A stretch of 22,617 bases of DNA from JBFXDW01 sp050180745 (lineage in GTDB: Bacteria; Pseudomonadota; Alphaproteobacteria; UBA9219). The translations under genes and the position numbers were made by a program. The notes under the pieces are model-generated. The model searched no databases, was not told the origin of the DNA, and was given only the letters and a program-made list of their open reading frames with translations. Below, one piece after another: positions 14,213-22,491 of this stretch; the first letter of the stretch is position 1; every line of letters starts with the position of its first letter. Location of the stretch: the NCBI GenBank assembly GCA_050180745.1, contig JBFXDW010000022.1, forward strand, positions 1 to 22,617, read 5' to 3'.

Positions 14213-15006
14213 GATGGCGCCTTGAAATCATAGCTAAAGCTACGGCCATGGGCGTGCGCAATGCCAGCGCTAATCCGTTGCCTGTGCTTGGTGGTTTTCT
14301 TCTCTATTTGATGATTATGGTTCTCTATGCGGGCATCATCAATATGGTGCCTGAGGAAGATATTGCCCCGCTTTATTTATCTCATGCGCAAATGATATGG
14401 TACATAGGTGCAACGGAAATGATTGTGTTTAGTGGTGTTGGCTGGGCGTGGAAAGAAATCCAGAACGCGTTTTTATCAGGAGATGCGATTTTGTCTCTTG
14501 TAAGGCCTGCCTCGGCGGCGCTCATTCGCTGTTCCTTTTGGATGGGTGAATCTTTGGTGCGCATGGCCATCTTTTTCCCACTTTATCTTTTGTTGATGTG
14601 GTATCTCTCGGATGCATTCGTTTTTGATATTTGGCATGCTTTGGGGCTTTTATTAAGTATGCCTTTGGCGGTTGTGATGATGAATTGTGCCTCTTATGCA
14701 ATCGGTGGTTTGTGTTTGTGGGTGACGCAGGCCGATCCTGTGTTTTGGGTCTGGCAGAAGCTTATCTTTTTGTTGGGAGCGATGCTTTGGCCGCTCTTGT
14801 TCTATCCGCGAGTGATACAAGAGATTTTGCCGTGGTTGCCTTTTTATGGAATTCTGACACATAGTGGTAATTGGGCGCTTGATATGTCGCTGCGCGATTA
14901 TGTGTATGGCTTTTTAAATCAGTTTCTTTGGACAGCGCTTTTCTTGTGGTTTTTAAAGTTCTTTGATCTGAAGGTCATTGCGCGGATTCAAAAAGGAGAT
15001 AGATGA
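14209..15006 (+). CDS. ABC-2 type transporter permease (COG4587 type)
   Basis: A 265-residue integral membrane protein with about six hydrophobic segments (near 24-44, 62-80, 110-132, 142-172, 182-200, 232-252). It matches the first permease of the COG4586/4587/3694 three-gene exporters. It starts with a basic cytoplasmic N-terminus (MRWRLEIIAKATAMGVRNAS). The start overlaps the ATPase stop by 4 nt, and its stop overlaps the next permease by 4 nt, so the three products are translationally coupled and probably made in fixed ratio. Confidence 0.88.
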   Translation: MRWRLEIIAKATAMGVRNASANPLPVLGGFLLYLMIMVLYAGIINMVPEEDIAPLYLSHAQMIWYIGATEMIVFSGVGWAWKEIQNAFLSGDAILSLVRPASAALIRCSFWMGESLVRMAIFFPLYLLLMWYLSDAFVFDIWHALGLLLSMPLAVVMMNCASYAIGGLCLWVTQADPVFWVWQKLIFLLGAMLWPLLFYPRVIQEILPWLPFYGILTHSGNWALDMSLRDYVYGFLNQFLWTALFLWFLKFFDLKVIARIQKGDR

Positions 15007-15770
15007 TGAAACACTCGTATCTCTTGACGCTGATGAAGATGAATATGAAAGGCTACTTACTTCAGCGAAAGCGCGTCTTTGTTCTCAGCTTTTTTATGAT
15101 GCTTCAGAACCTTTTGTTCTTTGTCATGTGGGGCATCTTTTTTTCGACCGTCAAAGAGGTGCGTGGCTGGCAGCTTGAGGAAGTTGCACGCATGTTTGCT
15201 GTTGTTTGTACTTCTGTCGGCGCATGTCTTTTTTTCTTTAATGGTGTGCGCAGTATCGCGCGGCGCATCAGAGATGGATCGATAGATGCTTTTTTAGTGC
15301 GGCCCAAAGCGGCATTGCCTTCGATCTTAATGAGTGACTCGGCTCTGTCCGGAATGGGAGATGTTGTCTCTGCGCTTCTTATTCTTGTTTTTCTTGGAAA
15401 TGTAGGCTGGGCCGAGTTTGCTATCTTTGTTTTTGTGGCGTTGATGGCCGTGGTGATTTTTCTTTCCTCTTGCGTGATCCTTTATTCTTTGGCTTTTTGG
15501 ATGAAAGGCGATGAGCGTTTCTCGGATCAGCTTTTTGAGATGCTGATTATTTCCTCAAGCAGCATCATTCATGGACAACCTTGGGCGATTAAGATGGTTG
15601 CCTTTACTGTGCTGCCAGCTGGATTTATTTCGTATCTGCCTGTTGAGCTTATGCGCGAGTTTGATGTGTCTGTTTTAGGTGTGATGCTTGCGGCAACAGT
15701 GTGTTATGTGTGGTTAGCGCATTTAGTTTTTGAAGCTGGTGTGCGACGGTATAAGGCCGCGAATAGATGA
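15003..15770 (+). CDS. ABC-2 type transporter permease (COG3694 type)
   Basis: A 255-residue integral membrane protein, the second permease of the exporter. The basic N-terminus (MKHSYLLTLMKMNMKGYLLQRKR) is followed by hydrophobic segments near 30-50, 65-80, 112-150, 175-200 and 225-245. RSIARRIRDGSIDAFLVRP is the cytoplasmic loop typical of this group. The ATG at 15003 overlaps the stop of the first permease; a second ATG follows at 15006. The stop codon TGA (15768-15770) is the first part of a heptamer array, so the end of the operon abuts repeat DNA. Confidence 0.88.
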   Translation: MMKHSYLLTLMKMNMKGYLLQRKRVFVLSFFMMLQNLLFFVMWGIFFSTVKEVRGWQLEEVARMFAVVCTSVGACLFFFNGVRSIARRIRDGSIDAFLVRPKAALPSILMSDSALSGMGDVVSALLILVFLGNVGWAEFAIFVFVALMAVVIFLSSCVILYSLAFWMKGDERFSDQLFEMLIISSSSIIHGQPWAIKMVAFTVLPAGFISYLPVELMREFDVSVLGVMLAATVCYVWLAHLVFEAGVRRYKAANR

Positions 15771-15796
15771 CAGAAGACAGTGGACAGAAGACAGAT
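15769..15796. repeat. Heptamer array, 4 units (GACAGAA / GACAGTG / GACAGAA / GACAGAT)
   Basis: Four 7-bp units begin on the stop codon of the permease gene. The unit differs in sequence from the GAATCC family but has the same 7-bp period, and it borders the same composite intergenic element. Confidence 0.65.
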
Positions 15797-15802
15797 GAGA
15801 TT

Positions 15803-15928
15803 TCTGTTTCTTTCTCTCCTACTTTTCAACACATCTCCGTCATCACTACGCCGCATCTTGCAAAAGCAAGATGCGTTCCGTTCGCGATGACGGGAAAATT
15901 TTTAAAGTTTGGGAAAGAAAGAAACAGG
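15803..15928. repeat. Nested palindromic element (REP/MITE-like), 126 bp
   Basis: The outer arms CTGTTTCTTTCT (15804-15815) and AGAAAGAAACAG (15916-15927) are perfect complements. Inside lie CCGTCATC (15837-15844) with GATGACGG (15886-15893), and a central 10-bp perfect stem CGCATCTTGC (15852-15861) and GCAAGATGCG (15866-15875) around AAAA. The intervening arms are imperfectly complementary. It has no coding capacity. Lying between convergent genes, it could act as a bidirectional terminator. Part of the right arm recurs near 20921-20967. Confidence 0.75.
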
Positions 15929-15934
15929 AAGCCC

Positions 15935-15966
15935 CCTGAATCCTGAATGCCGAATCCTGAATCCTG
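15935..15966. repeat. Heptamer array (CCTGAAT type)
   Basis: Units cctgaat, cctgaat, gccgaat, cctgaat and a partial cctg. It contains three GAATC sites in 28 bp. With the preceding AAACAGGAAG it aligns over about 37 bp with 20931-20967, so the two are copies of one dispersed repeat. Confidence 0.75.
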
Positions 15967-15968
15967 TT

Positions 15969-18698
15969 TTACGACACTTTTCTGTCGTCAGCCGTTCGGC
16001 TATTGTCTGATATGCCGACCGCTTCATCAAGCTCAATGACATGCTCGTTTATCTTGCTGATGGCATGGACGAGCTCATTAATAACAGCCGTGTGTTTGTC
16101 GCGTGTCGCTCCGTCAATAGGGGCTTCACTCAGCACATCATTAGCATCTTTCAGCTTTTTGTCCAAAACGATAAGACGCGTTTCGAGTTGATCTTTTTGC
16201 TGGATAATAACGTCTGCCAAAGCGTCGCGCATGGTCTCCATTTGAAGCGAAGCTTCATTCCATTGGCTATGGATTGTCTCTATGATCTCGCGGGCCTGTG
16301 CCGACATATGTTTCTTAGCATCATCAAGGTCAATAATGACGGGTGGCATTTCTGCAGACATGATAGGTGGGGTTGTCTGCATAGATACAGCACCTCTTCC
16401 CCCCATATTCGTGAGCACAGGGACAACTTGTCCCAATTGTCCGGCCACGGTTCCGAGCGTTCCTGTGAGTTGGCTGAGGATGTTGAGCCTTTGCATAACG
16501 CTTTCCACTTGATCGGCAATATCGCCCATGCGGACAAAACTTTTTGAGGCCCATTCCTCAGTCTTGCCGAAAGTTTTTGTGGCATGCTCTTCAAGCCGCA
16601 GTCCGACATCTGACATGGTTTGCGAGAACCCTTTACGGGTTTGTGCGAGTTTGTTTTGCTCTTCGTTCAGCGATCCAACGGCTTGTTTGAGTGCGTTATT
16701 GGTGCTTGTGGCTTGCTGAAGCATGGATTGGCTGTAATTGTTCAAATGTGACAGATGTGTATCAGCGGTTTCACTTTGCGTTTGGATTTGAAGCTCAAGC
16801 CTTTGCATCAGAGCGTGGCTCTTTTCGGTGAGGTTTTGCACGCTGGCAAATCCTGTCTGGCTGTTTTGTGACAGAGCCGAGAGCAGGGAGTCATTATTCT
16901 TCCGCAGCTCTTGCAGCAAGTTGCCCACGAGCGATGAATCCCGTGAGATTTTATTCGTCGCATCAGCCAGCGAGTGTTGAGCTGTCTCAAAGCTCGCGAC
17001 AATCGAGGACATGCGGTGTGTAGCTGTGGCAACTTGCTCGTCCAGAATCTCATGTTGTTGGGCAATGGATTCGACGACTTCGCTCATCTTGTCGGCACTG
17101 GTTTCCGTACGGCTGGCAAGTTGATCTAGTTTTTTCTCGGCGTTGATCGTATTATTGAGGCGTTTTTCAGCGCGCTCCAGCATGCTGGTGAGATTGCTTT
17201 CGCCGCGTGTGAGAGACTCCATCACTTTTGATATCTTCGTTTGGGCTACTTCATTTGTTTCGCTGAATTGTTTACCGCTGGCTTTCATGAGGTTCAGTGC
17301 GGCAAACATACGGTCGCCCATTTGGCTTGTGGCACTGGCGAGTTGCTTGATGGTGCTTTGGCCATAGGAGGAGGTGGCTTGCAGGGTTTGCTCGGCCTTT
17401 TGCAGCGAGGTCAGAGATTGCGTGATTTGCGTTCCAGCCAACTGCGTGATTTGCGCCATGTTATGCAGCCGTTCCTGCATGGAAGGGATGATCTGATCGA
17501 GTTGGCGGGCGTTCTTTTCCTGTGTTGTGACAAGCGAATAGGCGATGTTGTCGATCTTTTGAGCGCTGAGTTCGTGGGCCGAGACTAATTTTTCTGTTGC
17601 ACCTTTAAGTTCCATAACGCCTTTCGTTTGCGCTGAGGAGAGGATTGTCGAGGCATCCTCGAGCGCGTGCGCCAAGCGTTTGATCGTGGCTTCGCTGGTC
17701 TCACCATGCTTAGAGATTTCATCCAGAATGTTCTGAATCTTACCCTTCATGGTTTCTATCGTGTCTTGATAGAGGGCAAATTTACTCGTAAACGCGTTTG
17801 TTCTTTCTCTTGCCTCTTCAAAATGCTGCGTGACATTTTTCATCATCGTCTTAAAGAGAGAGCCTGCCTCGCCATCGAATTTCAGGCGGGTTGTGCCGTT
17901 TTCACTGTTGATCGAAATGTCCGGCACTTGCGAGAAATAACGTCGCGCCATGTCGATTTCGCGCGCTAGATCGCCTACCTCGTCGTCGCGCTCTAATCCC
18001 CAAATGGGTTTTTCCATGTCAATCTTGGTGATGTTGGCGACGCTTTGCGCCAGCGCTTTGAGAGGGGCCTTCAGCTGTTTATCCTGAGCGCTGAACGCCC
18101 AGAAGGTCAGGCTCGTTGCGACGAGAACTGCTCCCCACGTTAAAAACATCAAGGCCAAGCTCCATTTTTTGAACGCTGCATGAGCGGTCATACGGCTTTG
18201 GGCCTGCAAGGTTTGAAGTCGTGCGTTCAGTGTCGCCATCGCATCGGTTGCAATGACCAGATCTGATTGTGTGATGCCGCTGCTGAGTGCATCACCGCCT
18301 GTTTCGGCGCGAACAAGAATGTTTCTATAGACGCTTAAAATGCCTTCAATATCGTTCTTCACGGATGTCGGTGCCATCTTGGCGGCTTGCATTGCGGCAT
18401 TGCGGGCTGTTTCATATTGTTTGCGCATGGTGGCTAGATCGTCTTTTTTGAGCTTAGCCATATATGCTTGTGCTGAGCCCAAAAAGCCGCCATAGCCGAG
18501 CTGCATCACTGTTTTTTCATATAATTTTTCTTCAATGGTAGTTGTTTTTTGAGGGGCTGCCAGCTCAAGCTCGGCTTGGTCCAGCTTCATCTTGATGTAG
18601 CCAGCGGCGCAGGTCATGCCTATACAAAGAAGGAGGAAAAAGGTTAGAAAAAAGCCAGCGCGGAATGAGGGGCCATTTTTAGGTAATTCTGAACTCAT
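15969..18698 (-). CDS. Chemoreceptor-like membrane protein with HAMP and long coiled coil, no MCP signalling tip
   Basis: A 909-residue protein. TM1 (about 15-37) and TM2 (about 180-201) flank a helical periplasmic domain containing LGYGGFLGSAQAYMA, which resembles the IGYGGxIHxFKNY motif of sensor domains in alphaproteobacterial chemoreceptors. A HAMP domain follows (about 202-256, ending DDEVGDLAREIDMARRYF). The remaining 650 residues are almost wholly alpha-helical and rich in Ala, Gln, Ser, Thr and Leu, as in a long coiled coil. I do not see the conserved MCP hairpin tip (E-IAxQTNLLALNAAIEAARAGE), so CheA/CheW coupling is doubtful. It could be an adaptor or a polar scaffold. I chose ATG 18698, which has GAGAG upstream; a TTG at 18776 would add 26 residues and lacks a Shine-Dalgarno. 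It is convergent with the ABC genes. Confidence 0.78.
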   Translation of the reverse strand: MSSELPKNGPSFRAGFFLTFFLLLCIGMTCAAGYIKMKLDQAELELAAPQKTTTIEEKLYEKTVMQLGYGGFLGSAQAYMAKLKKDDLATMRKQYETARNAAMQAAKMAPTSVKNDIEGILSVYRNILVRAETGGDALSSGITQSDLVIATDAMATLNARLQTLQAQSRMTAHAAFKKWSLALMFLTWGAVLVATSLTFWAFSAQDKQLKAPLKALAQSVANITKIDMEKPIWGLERDDEVGDLAREIDMARRYFSQVPDISINSENGTTRLKFDGEAGSLFKTMMKNVTQHFEEARERTNAFTSKFALYQDTIETMKGKIQNILDEISKHGETSEATIKRLAHALEDASTILSSAQTKGVMELKGATEKLVSAHELSAQKIDNIAYSLVTTQEKNARQLDQIIPSMQERLHNMAQITQLAGTQITQSLTSLQKAEQTLQATSSYGQSTIKQLASATSQMGDRMFAALNLMKASGKQFSETNEVAQTKISKVMESLTRGESNLTSMLERAEKRLNNTINAEKKLDQLASRTETSADKMSEVVESIAQQHEILDEQVATATHRMSSIVASFETAQHSLADATNKISRDSSLVGNLLQELRKNNDSLLSALSQNSQTGFASVQNLTEKSHALMQRLELQIQTQSETADTHLSHLNNYSQSMLQQATSTNNALKQAVGSLNEEQNKLAQTRKGFSQTMSDVGLRLEEHATKTFGKTEEWASKSFVRMGDIADQVESVMQRLNILSQLTGTLGTVAGQLGQVVPVLTNMGGRGAVSMQTTPPIMSAEMPPVIIDLDDAKKHMSAQAREIIETIHSQWNEASLQMETMRDALADVIIQQKDQLETRLIVLDKKLKDANDVLSEAPIDGATRDKHTAVINELVHAISKINEHVIELDEAVGISDNSRTADDRKVS

Positions 18699-18996
18699 GG
18701 ATGGGCCGCTCTCTGAAGCAAATAAAGAAAGGGAATAACGAGAAGCTAAACTAGCTGATTTGAACGAATCAGTCAAAAAGGTAAAAGCGCCAAAGTAGCT
18801 TTTTTATGATTCGACTTCTTTTTGAGGCTAAAAAGTCACAGGGAAAAGATATATCAGATCATTGCTACGAGTCCGCATACAGAAATAATCATGGCCTGCT
18901 TGCCAAGGTGAGAGCATACACAAAGAAACTACGTGCAACTGCGTGGAAGATAAACCAAAATAGCGCGGCTATAAATGAAGGGGTCCGATTCGCGTC

Positions 18997-19830
18997 ATGA
19001 CAGAAGACGTAACGCAAAATGATAAAGCGCAAAATGTACCGGAAGCGAAAGAAACGGCTTCTGGTGATGATCTTGTGCTGGCGCTTGAGGGTTTTGAGGG
19101 GCCTATTGATTTGCTGCTCAACCTTGCGCGAGACCAAAAGGTTGATCTTGCCAGTCTGTCTATCTTGGAATTGGCCGAGCAGTATTTGGCTTATATCGCC
19201 TCGGCGCGCAAATTGCGCCTTGAAATAGCCGCTGATTATCTCGTTATGGCGGCGTGGTTGGCCTATCTTAAGTCGCGGCTCTTGCTTCCTGAACAGCCGG
19301 AGGAAGAAGAAAACCCCGTTGATATGGCCGAAGCCTTGAAATTCCAGCTCTTACGGTTGGAGGCTATGCAAAAAGCGGCAGCACAATTGTTTGATTATCC
19401 TCAGCTAGGCGTTGATTTCTTTATGCGTGGCACGCCAGAGTCCCTTCCTGTAGAGGTTAAACCCGTTTATTATTTGCCCCTTTATGATTTGCTGGCTGCG
19501 CTTGGCGCGCCTCAGCGCCGCAAAAAGCCAGAGACTTATGACATCAAGCCAACGCGCCTGTTCTCCATGGAGGACAGTTTGCGTCGTCTGCGCCGTCTTT
19601 TTGGTTCGGTTCCTAATTGGGGAGTCTTGTCCAGCTTTCTGCCTGCGGTAGAAGGCGCAGATCCTTTGGAAACGAAGTCGGCTATTGCTTCGACTTTTTC
19701 GGCGGTATTAGAGATGGTCAAAGCGGGCGAGCTTGATTTGCGCCAAACAGAGACATTTGCGCCAATTTATCTCAAGCGGCGGACACAAAGCGAAACAAAT
19801 ATGATCCAGACAGAAAGTTCTGAAGAATGA
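18997..19830 (+). CDS. scpA: Segregation and condensation protein A
   Basis: A 277-residue kleisin subunit of the SMC-ScpA-ScpB condensin, which organises and separates the chromosome. After an acidic N-terminal extension of about 24 residues comes LVLALEGFEGPIDLLLNLARDQKVDLASLSILELAEQYLAYI in pieces typical of ScpA: LEGFEGPIDLLL (about 30-41) and the SMC-neck-binding helix that follows it. AADYLVMAAWLAYLKSRLLLP is another family mark. The C-terminal winged helix spans about 195-265. The length is normal for alphaproteobacteria. In most relatives scpB follows at once; here a GNAT gene lies between. Confidence 0.95.
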   Translation: MTEDVTQNDKAQNVPEAKETASGDDLVLALEGFEGPIDLLLNLARDQKVDLASLSILELAEQYLAYIASARKLRLEIAADYLVMAAWLAYLKSRLLLPEQPEEEENPVDMAEALKFQLLRLEAMQKAAAQLFDYPQLGVDFFMRGTPESLPVEVKPVYYLPLYDLLAALGAPQRRKKPETYDIKPTRLFSMEDSLRRLRRLFGSVPNWGVLSSFLPAVEGADPLETKSAIASTFSAVLEMVKAGELDLRQTETFAPIYLKRRTQSETNMIQTESSEE

Positions 19831-19840
19831 GTTTCATGTG

Positions 19841-20293
19841 ATGACAAAGATCAAACTTGCTTCCCAAGAAGACGTTTCAACTATCGTTTCTTTTATGAGC
19901 GATATGCAAGATGAGTTACAAGAATTTGCTTTGGATCGTCACGTTGCAACACAAACAATCGCTTGTGCCATAGATGAGGGCGTATATTGGTTCTTGTTTT
20001 TGAATGAAAATAATGAACCTTTCGGGGCATGCTATCTTCAATCTGTCCATAATTATTGGAGAGAGAAAAAACGGTTCTACCTTGGTGGATTCTATATTGC
20101 ACCTATGCAACGAGGAAAAGGGCTGTTTAAAGATATAAATAAATTATTAAAAGATTGGGTTTCCCAAAATGGGGGAGTTCAAATTTATGCACATATTCAT
20201 AAAGACAACGAAAAAAGTCTTCAGTCTTTTCATTCGGTTGGTCTTGTTCCTGATGAATATTTGCTGTGCGTTAATCATTGGGGTGAAGAATGA
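19841..20293 (+). CDS. GNAT-family N-acetyltransferase inserted between scpA and scpB
   Basis: A 150-residue protein of the GNAT fold (acyl-CoA-dependent N-acyltransferases). It starts with TKIKLASQEDVSTIVSFM, has the central strand then acetyl-CoA loop GGFYIAPMQRGKGLFKDI (the R/Q-x-x-G-x-G/A type loop as QRGKGL), and ends with IYAHIHKDNEKSLQSFHSVGL, in which the N-x-x-(S/A)-x-x-(F/L)-(Y/H)-x-x-x-G-F end motif of GNATs can be seen. The substrate is unknown. I chose ATG 19841; a GTG at 19838 would add one residue. Its stop overlaps the scpB start (ATGA at 20290-20293). Base composition is lower in G+C than its neighbours (22 of 60 at 19861-19920, 18 of 60 at 20101-20160; scpB has 34 of 60 at 20461-20520), which suggests recent acquisition. 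Confidence 0.82.
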   Translation: MTKIKLASQEDVSTIVSFMSDMQDELQEFALDRHVATQTIACAIDEGVYWFLFLNENNEPFGACYLQSVHNYWREKKRFYLGGFYIAPMQRGKGLFKDINKLLKDWVSQNGGVQIYAHIHKDNEKSLQSFHSVGLVPDEYLLCVNHWGEE

Positions 20294-20919
20294 GTGAAGA
20301 GAACCAACAAGAAGCTAGTCAAGACACGCAAGACAATCAGCATGAAGGGCTTTTGGAGGCGATTTTGTTCGCCAGTGATGAGCCGACAACGCTCGCCTTT
20401 CTGCAAAGTCAAATGCCGGAAGGGGCGGATGTGCCTGCGCTGTTGGCGGCTTTGCAAGAGCATTACAAAGGCCGTGGCGTCAATCTGGTCCAAAATGGCG
20501 AGGTCTGGAGCTTCCGCACCGCGCCGGAACTGGCACCTATGTTGACGATCACTAAGCGGCCACGGCGGAAACTGCCTCGTGCGGCTTCGGAGGTACTAGC
20601 GATTGTAGCCTATCATCAACCTGTTACGCGTGGCGAGATCGAAAGCATTCGTGGTGTGGAAACCAGCCGAGGGACTTTGGATATTTTGTTGGAGCTGGGC
20701 TGGGTCAAGCCCGGAAAGCGGCGTGAGACTCCGGGACGTCCTTTGACATGGAAAACGACTCCGGAATTTCTGAGCCAATTCAATCTTGAGTCTTTGAAAG
20801 AGTTGCCGGGGCTTGATGAGCTGAAAGCGGCAGGGCTTCTTGATACACGGCCTGTGCTGGCTGGCATGGGCGAGCCCGAGGATGCTCCTGAGGATGAGGA
20901 AGAGGGCGACGAGGTTTAG
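20290..20919 (+). CDS. scpB: Segregation and condensation protein B
   Basis: A 209-residue winged-helix protein that dimerises on ScpA in the SMC condensin. LLEAILFASDEPTTLAFL opens the first winged helix. SFRTAPELAPML, LPRAASEVLAIVAYHQPVTRGEIESIRGVETSRGTLDILLELGWV and ETPGRPLTWKTTPEFLSQF are classic ScpB stretches (about 95-165). An acidic tail (EDAPEDEEEGDEV) ends the protein, normal for the class. The start overlaps the GNAT stop by 4 nt. After its stop at 20919 comes repeat DNA and then convergent radA. Confidence 0.95.
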   Translation: MSEENQQEASQDTQDNQHEGLLEAILFASDEPTTLAFLQSQMPEGADVPALLAALQEHYKGRGVNLVQNGEVWSFRTAPELAPMLTITKRPRRKLPRAASEVLAIVAYHQPVTRGEIESIRGVETSRGTLDILLELGWVKPGKRRETPGRPLTWKTTPEFLSQFNLESLKELPGLDELKAAGLLDTRPVLAGMGEPEDAPEDEEEGDEV

Positions 20920-20942
20920 AGAGAAGAAAAAACAGGAAGGTT

Positions 20943-20977
20943 CCCTGAATCCCGAATGCTGAATCCTTACTAATCCC
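20943..20977. repeat. Heptamer array (CCCTGAA / TCCCGAA type) between scpB and radA
   Basis: Units ccctgaa, tcccgaa, tgctgaa, tccttac, taatccc. With AAACAGGAAG before it (20931-20940), it aligns over about 37 bp with 15923-15962. The radA stop codon (20970-20972) lies in the array. It contains two GAATC sites. Confidence 0.7.
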
Positions 20978-22361
20978 CGCCCCCTGATTCAAACAACGGC
21001 ACCAGATCCCTCAGGCGGCTGATTTCCGTTTGTTTCATCTCCTTGCCTATGGCGCCTTGTTTCTTTTTATCGACATTGGGCGTGATGGCTTGTGTGAAGC
21101 CTAGTTTAGCGGCTTCTTTTAGGCGGATGGCAGGTTGGGCGACACGGCGGATTTCTCCGGACAGGCCTATTTCTCCGAACAGAACGCATTCGCTGGGGAC
21201 GGGGACTCCTGATAAGGCCGATAGCAGCGCTGCGGCAACGGCAAGATCGGCGGCGGGTTCGCTAATCCGTAAGCCTCCGGCGACATTCAAATACACGTCG
21301 TTATTTCCAAAGGTTACGCCGCAGCGTGACTCAAGCACAGCCAGCACCATGGCTAGCCGCCCTGAATCCCATCCAATAACCGCGCGGCGGGGTGTGCCAT
21401 AAGCGGCTGGAGCGACAAGCGCTTGAATCTCGACAAGAAGAGGCCGCGTGCCCTCAAGCCCCGCAAAGACTGCCGCGCCCGAAACATCTCCGTGGCGATC
21501 GGCAAGGAAAAGCGCGGAAGGATTGTGGACCTCTGTTAGGCCTTCTTCCTGCATCTCAAAAACGCCGATTTCATCCGTAGGCCCAAAACGATTTTTGACG
21601 GCTCGTAGGATGCGGAATTGGTGTCCGCGCTCGCCTTCTAAATAAAGAACAGTATCAACCATGTGCTCTAACACACGAGGGCCAGCGATCGTGCCTTCTT
21701 TGGTGACGTGGCCCACGATGATCAGTGCGATGTTGCGGGCCTTGGTGACGCGGATCAGCTCTTGAGCGGAGGAGCGTACCTGCGCCACGGTTCCTGGAGC
21801 GCTGTCGATTGTATCAACATACATGGTTTGAATTGAATCAATAATGACAACTTCGGGCGCATCCTTGTCATCCAGCGTGGCGACAATGTCGCGGATAGAG
21901 GTCGCACTAGCTAAATCGCAGGGCACGTCGGCTACGCCAAGCCGTGTGGCGCGCAGGCGGACCTGATCAATGGCTTCTTCACCCGAGATATAAGCGACGC
22001 GTGCATTTTGTGCCAAGCGGCAAACGACTTGAAGTAGCAGCGTGGATTTGCCTATGCCGGGATCGCCGCCGACAAGCGTTGCCGAGCCCGTTACTAGGCC
22101 TCCACCAACGACGCGATCAAACTCGCTGATTTGCGAGAGGTGGCGGGGCAGGTGGCGTTTTTCGCCTTTCAGAGGGACGAAGTTGAGGCGGTTGCCTTTC
22201 AGCTTTTTCTTGCTGCCACTATGCAGGCCTTTGGGAGGTCCGTCATTGATGGCCTCTTCGATAAGCGTATTCCATGCGCCGCAGGATTCACACTTTCCTG
22301 CCCATTTAGGCGCAACAGCGCCACAAGACTGACATACGAACTGATGCGATGTTTTGGCCAT
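20970..22361 (-). CDS. radA: DNA repair protein RadA
   Basis: A 463-residue RadA (Sms), a RecA-like helicase that promotes branch migration during recombinational repair. The N-terminal zinc finger has Cys10, Cys13, Cys24 and Cys27 (CQSCG...CESCGAW). Walker A is GGDPGIGKST (about 97-106) and Walker B VVIIDSIQTMY. The RadA-specific KNRFG motif is present (KNRFGPTDEIGVFEM), and the C-terminal Lon-like domain follows (LNVAGGLRISEPAADLAVAAALLSA, GEIGLSGEIRRV). All family motifs are intact and the length is typical. It is convergent with scpB. Its last codons run into a heptamer array. Confidence 0.97.
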   Translation of the reverse strand: MAKTSHQFVCQSCGAVAPKWAGKCESCGAWNTLIEEAINDGPPKGLHSGSKKKLKGNRLNFVPLKGEKRHLPRHLSQISEFDRVVGGGLVTGSATLVGGDPGIGKSTLLLQVVCRLAQNARVAYISGEEAIDQVRLRATRLGVADVPCDLASATSIRDIVATLDDKDAPEVVIIDSIQTMYVDTIDSAPGTVAQVRSSAQELIRVTKARNIALIIVGHVTKEGTIAGPRVLEHMVDTVLYLEGERGHQFRILRAVKNRFGPTDEIGVFEMQEEGLTEVHNPSALFLADRHGDVSGAAVFAGLEGTRPLLVEIQALVAPAAYGTPRRAVIGWDSGRLAMVLAVLESRCGVTFGNNDVYLNVAGGLRISEPAADLAVAAALLSALSGVPVPSECVLFGEIGLSGEIRRVAQPAIRLKEAAKLGFTQAITPNVDKKKQGAIGKEMKQTEISRLRDLVPLFESGGGD

Positions 22362-22491
22362 GGAAGGGTTCCTTGAAAAGGGATCAAAATAAATTTAGAT
22401 GAGTATACCTACAAGCTTCAAATCTTTTTGAAAAGATTTAGATGTAAACATCGTTTTCACAACAAAAGATCATCCATCATTAACTTTTGAC
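22362..22491. other. AT-rich upstream region of radA with two inverted repeats
   Basis: No gene is seen. AAATCTTTT (22420-22428) pairs with AAAAGATTT (22431-22439). Directly after it, GATGT and ACATC form a second 12-bp palindrome (gatgtaaacatc, starting at 22441). ATTTAGATG occurs twice nearby. These lie about 60-90 bp upstream of radA on its minus strand and may be operators or a weak terminator for a gene beyond the window. Confidence 0.35.

Noticed and set aside
18806..19000. Small ORF of 64 codons before scpA
   Set aside because: No recognisable family, no clear ribosome-binding site, and it runs 4 nt into scpA. A coupled leader peptide is possible but unsupported.
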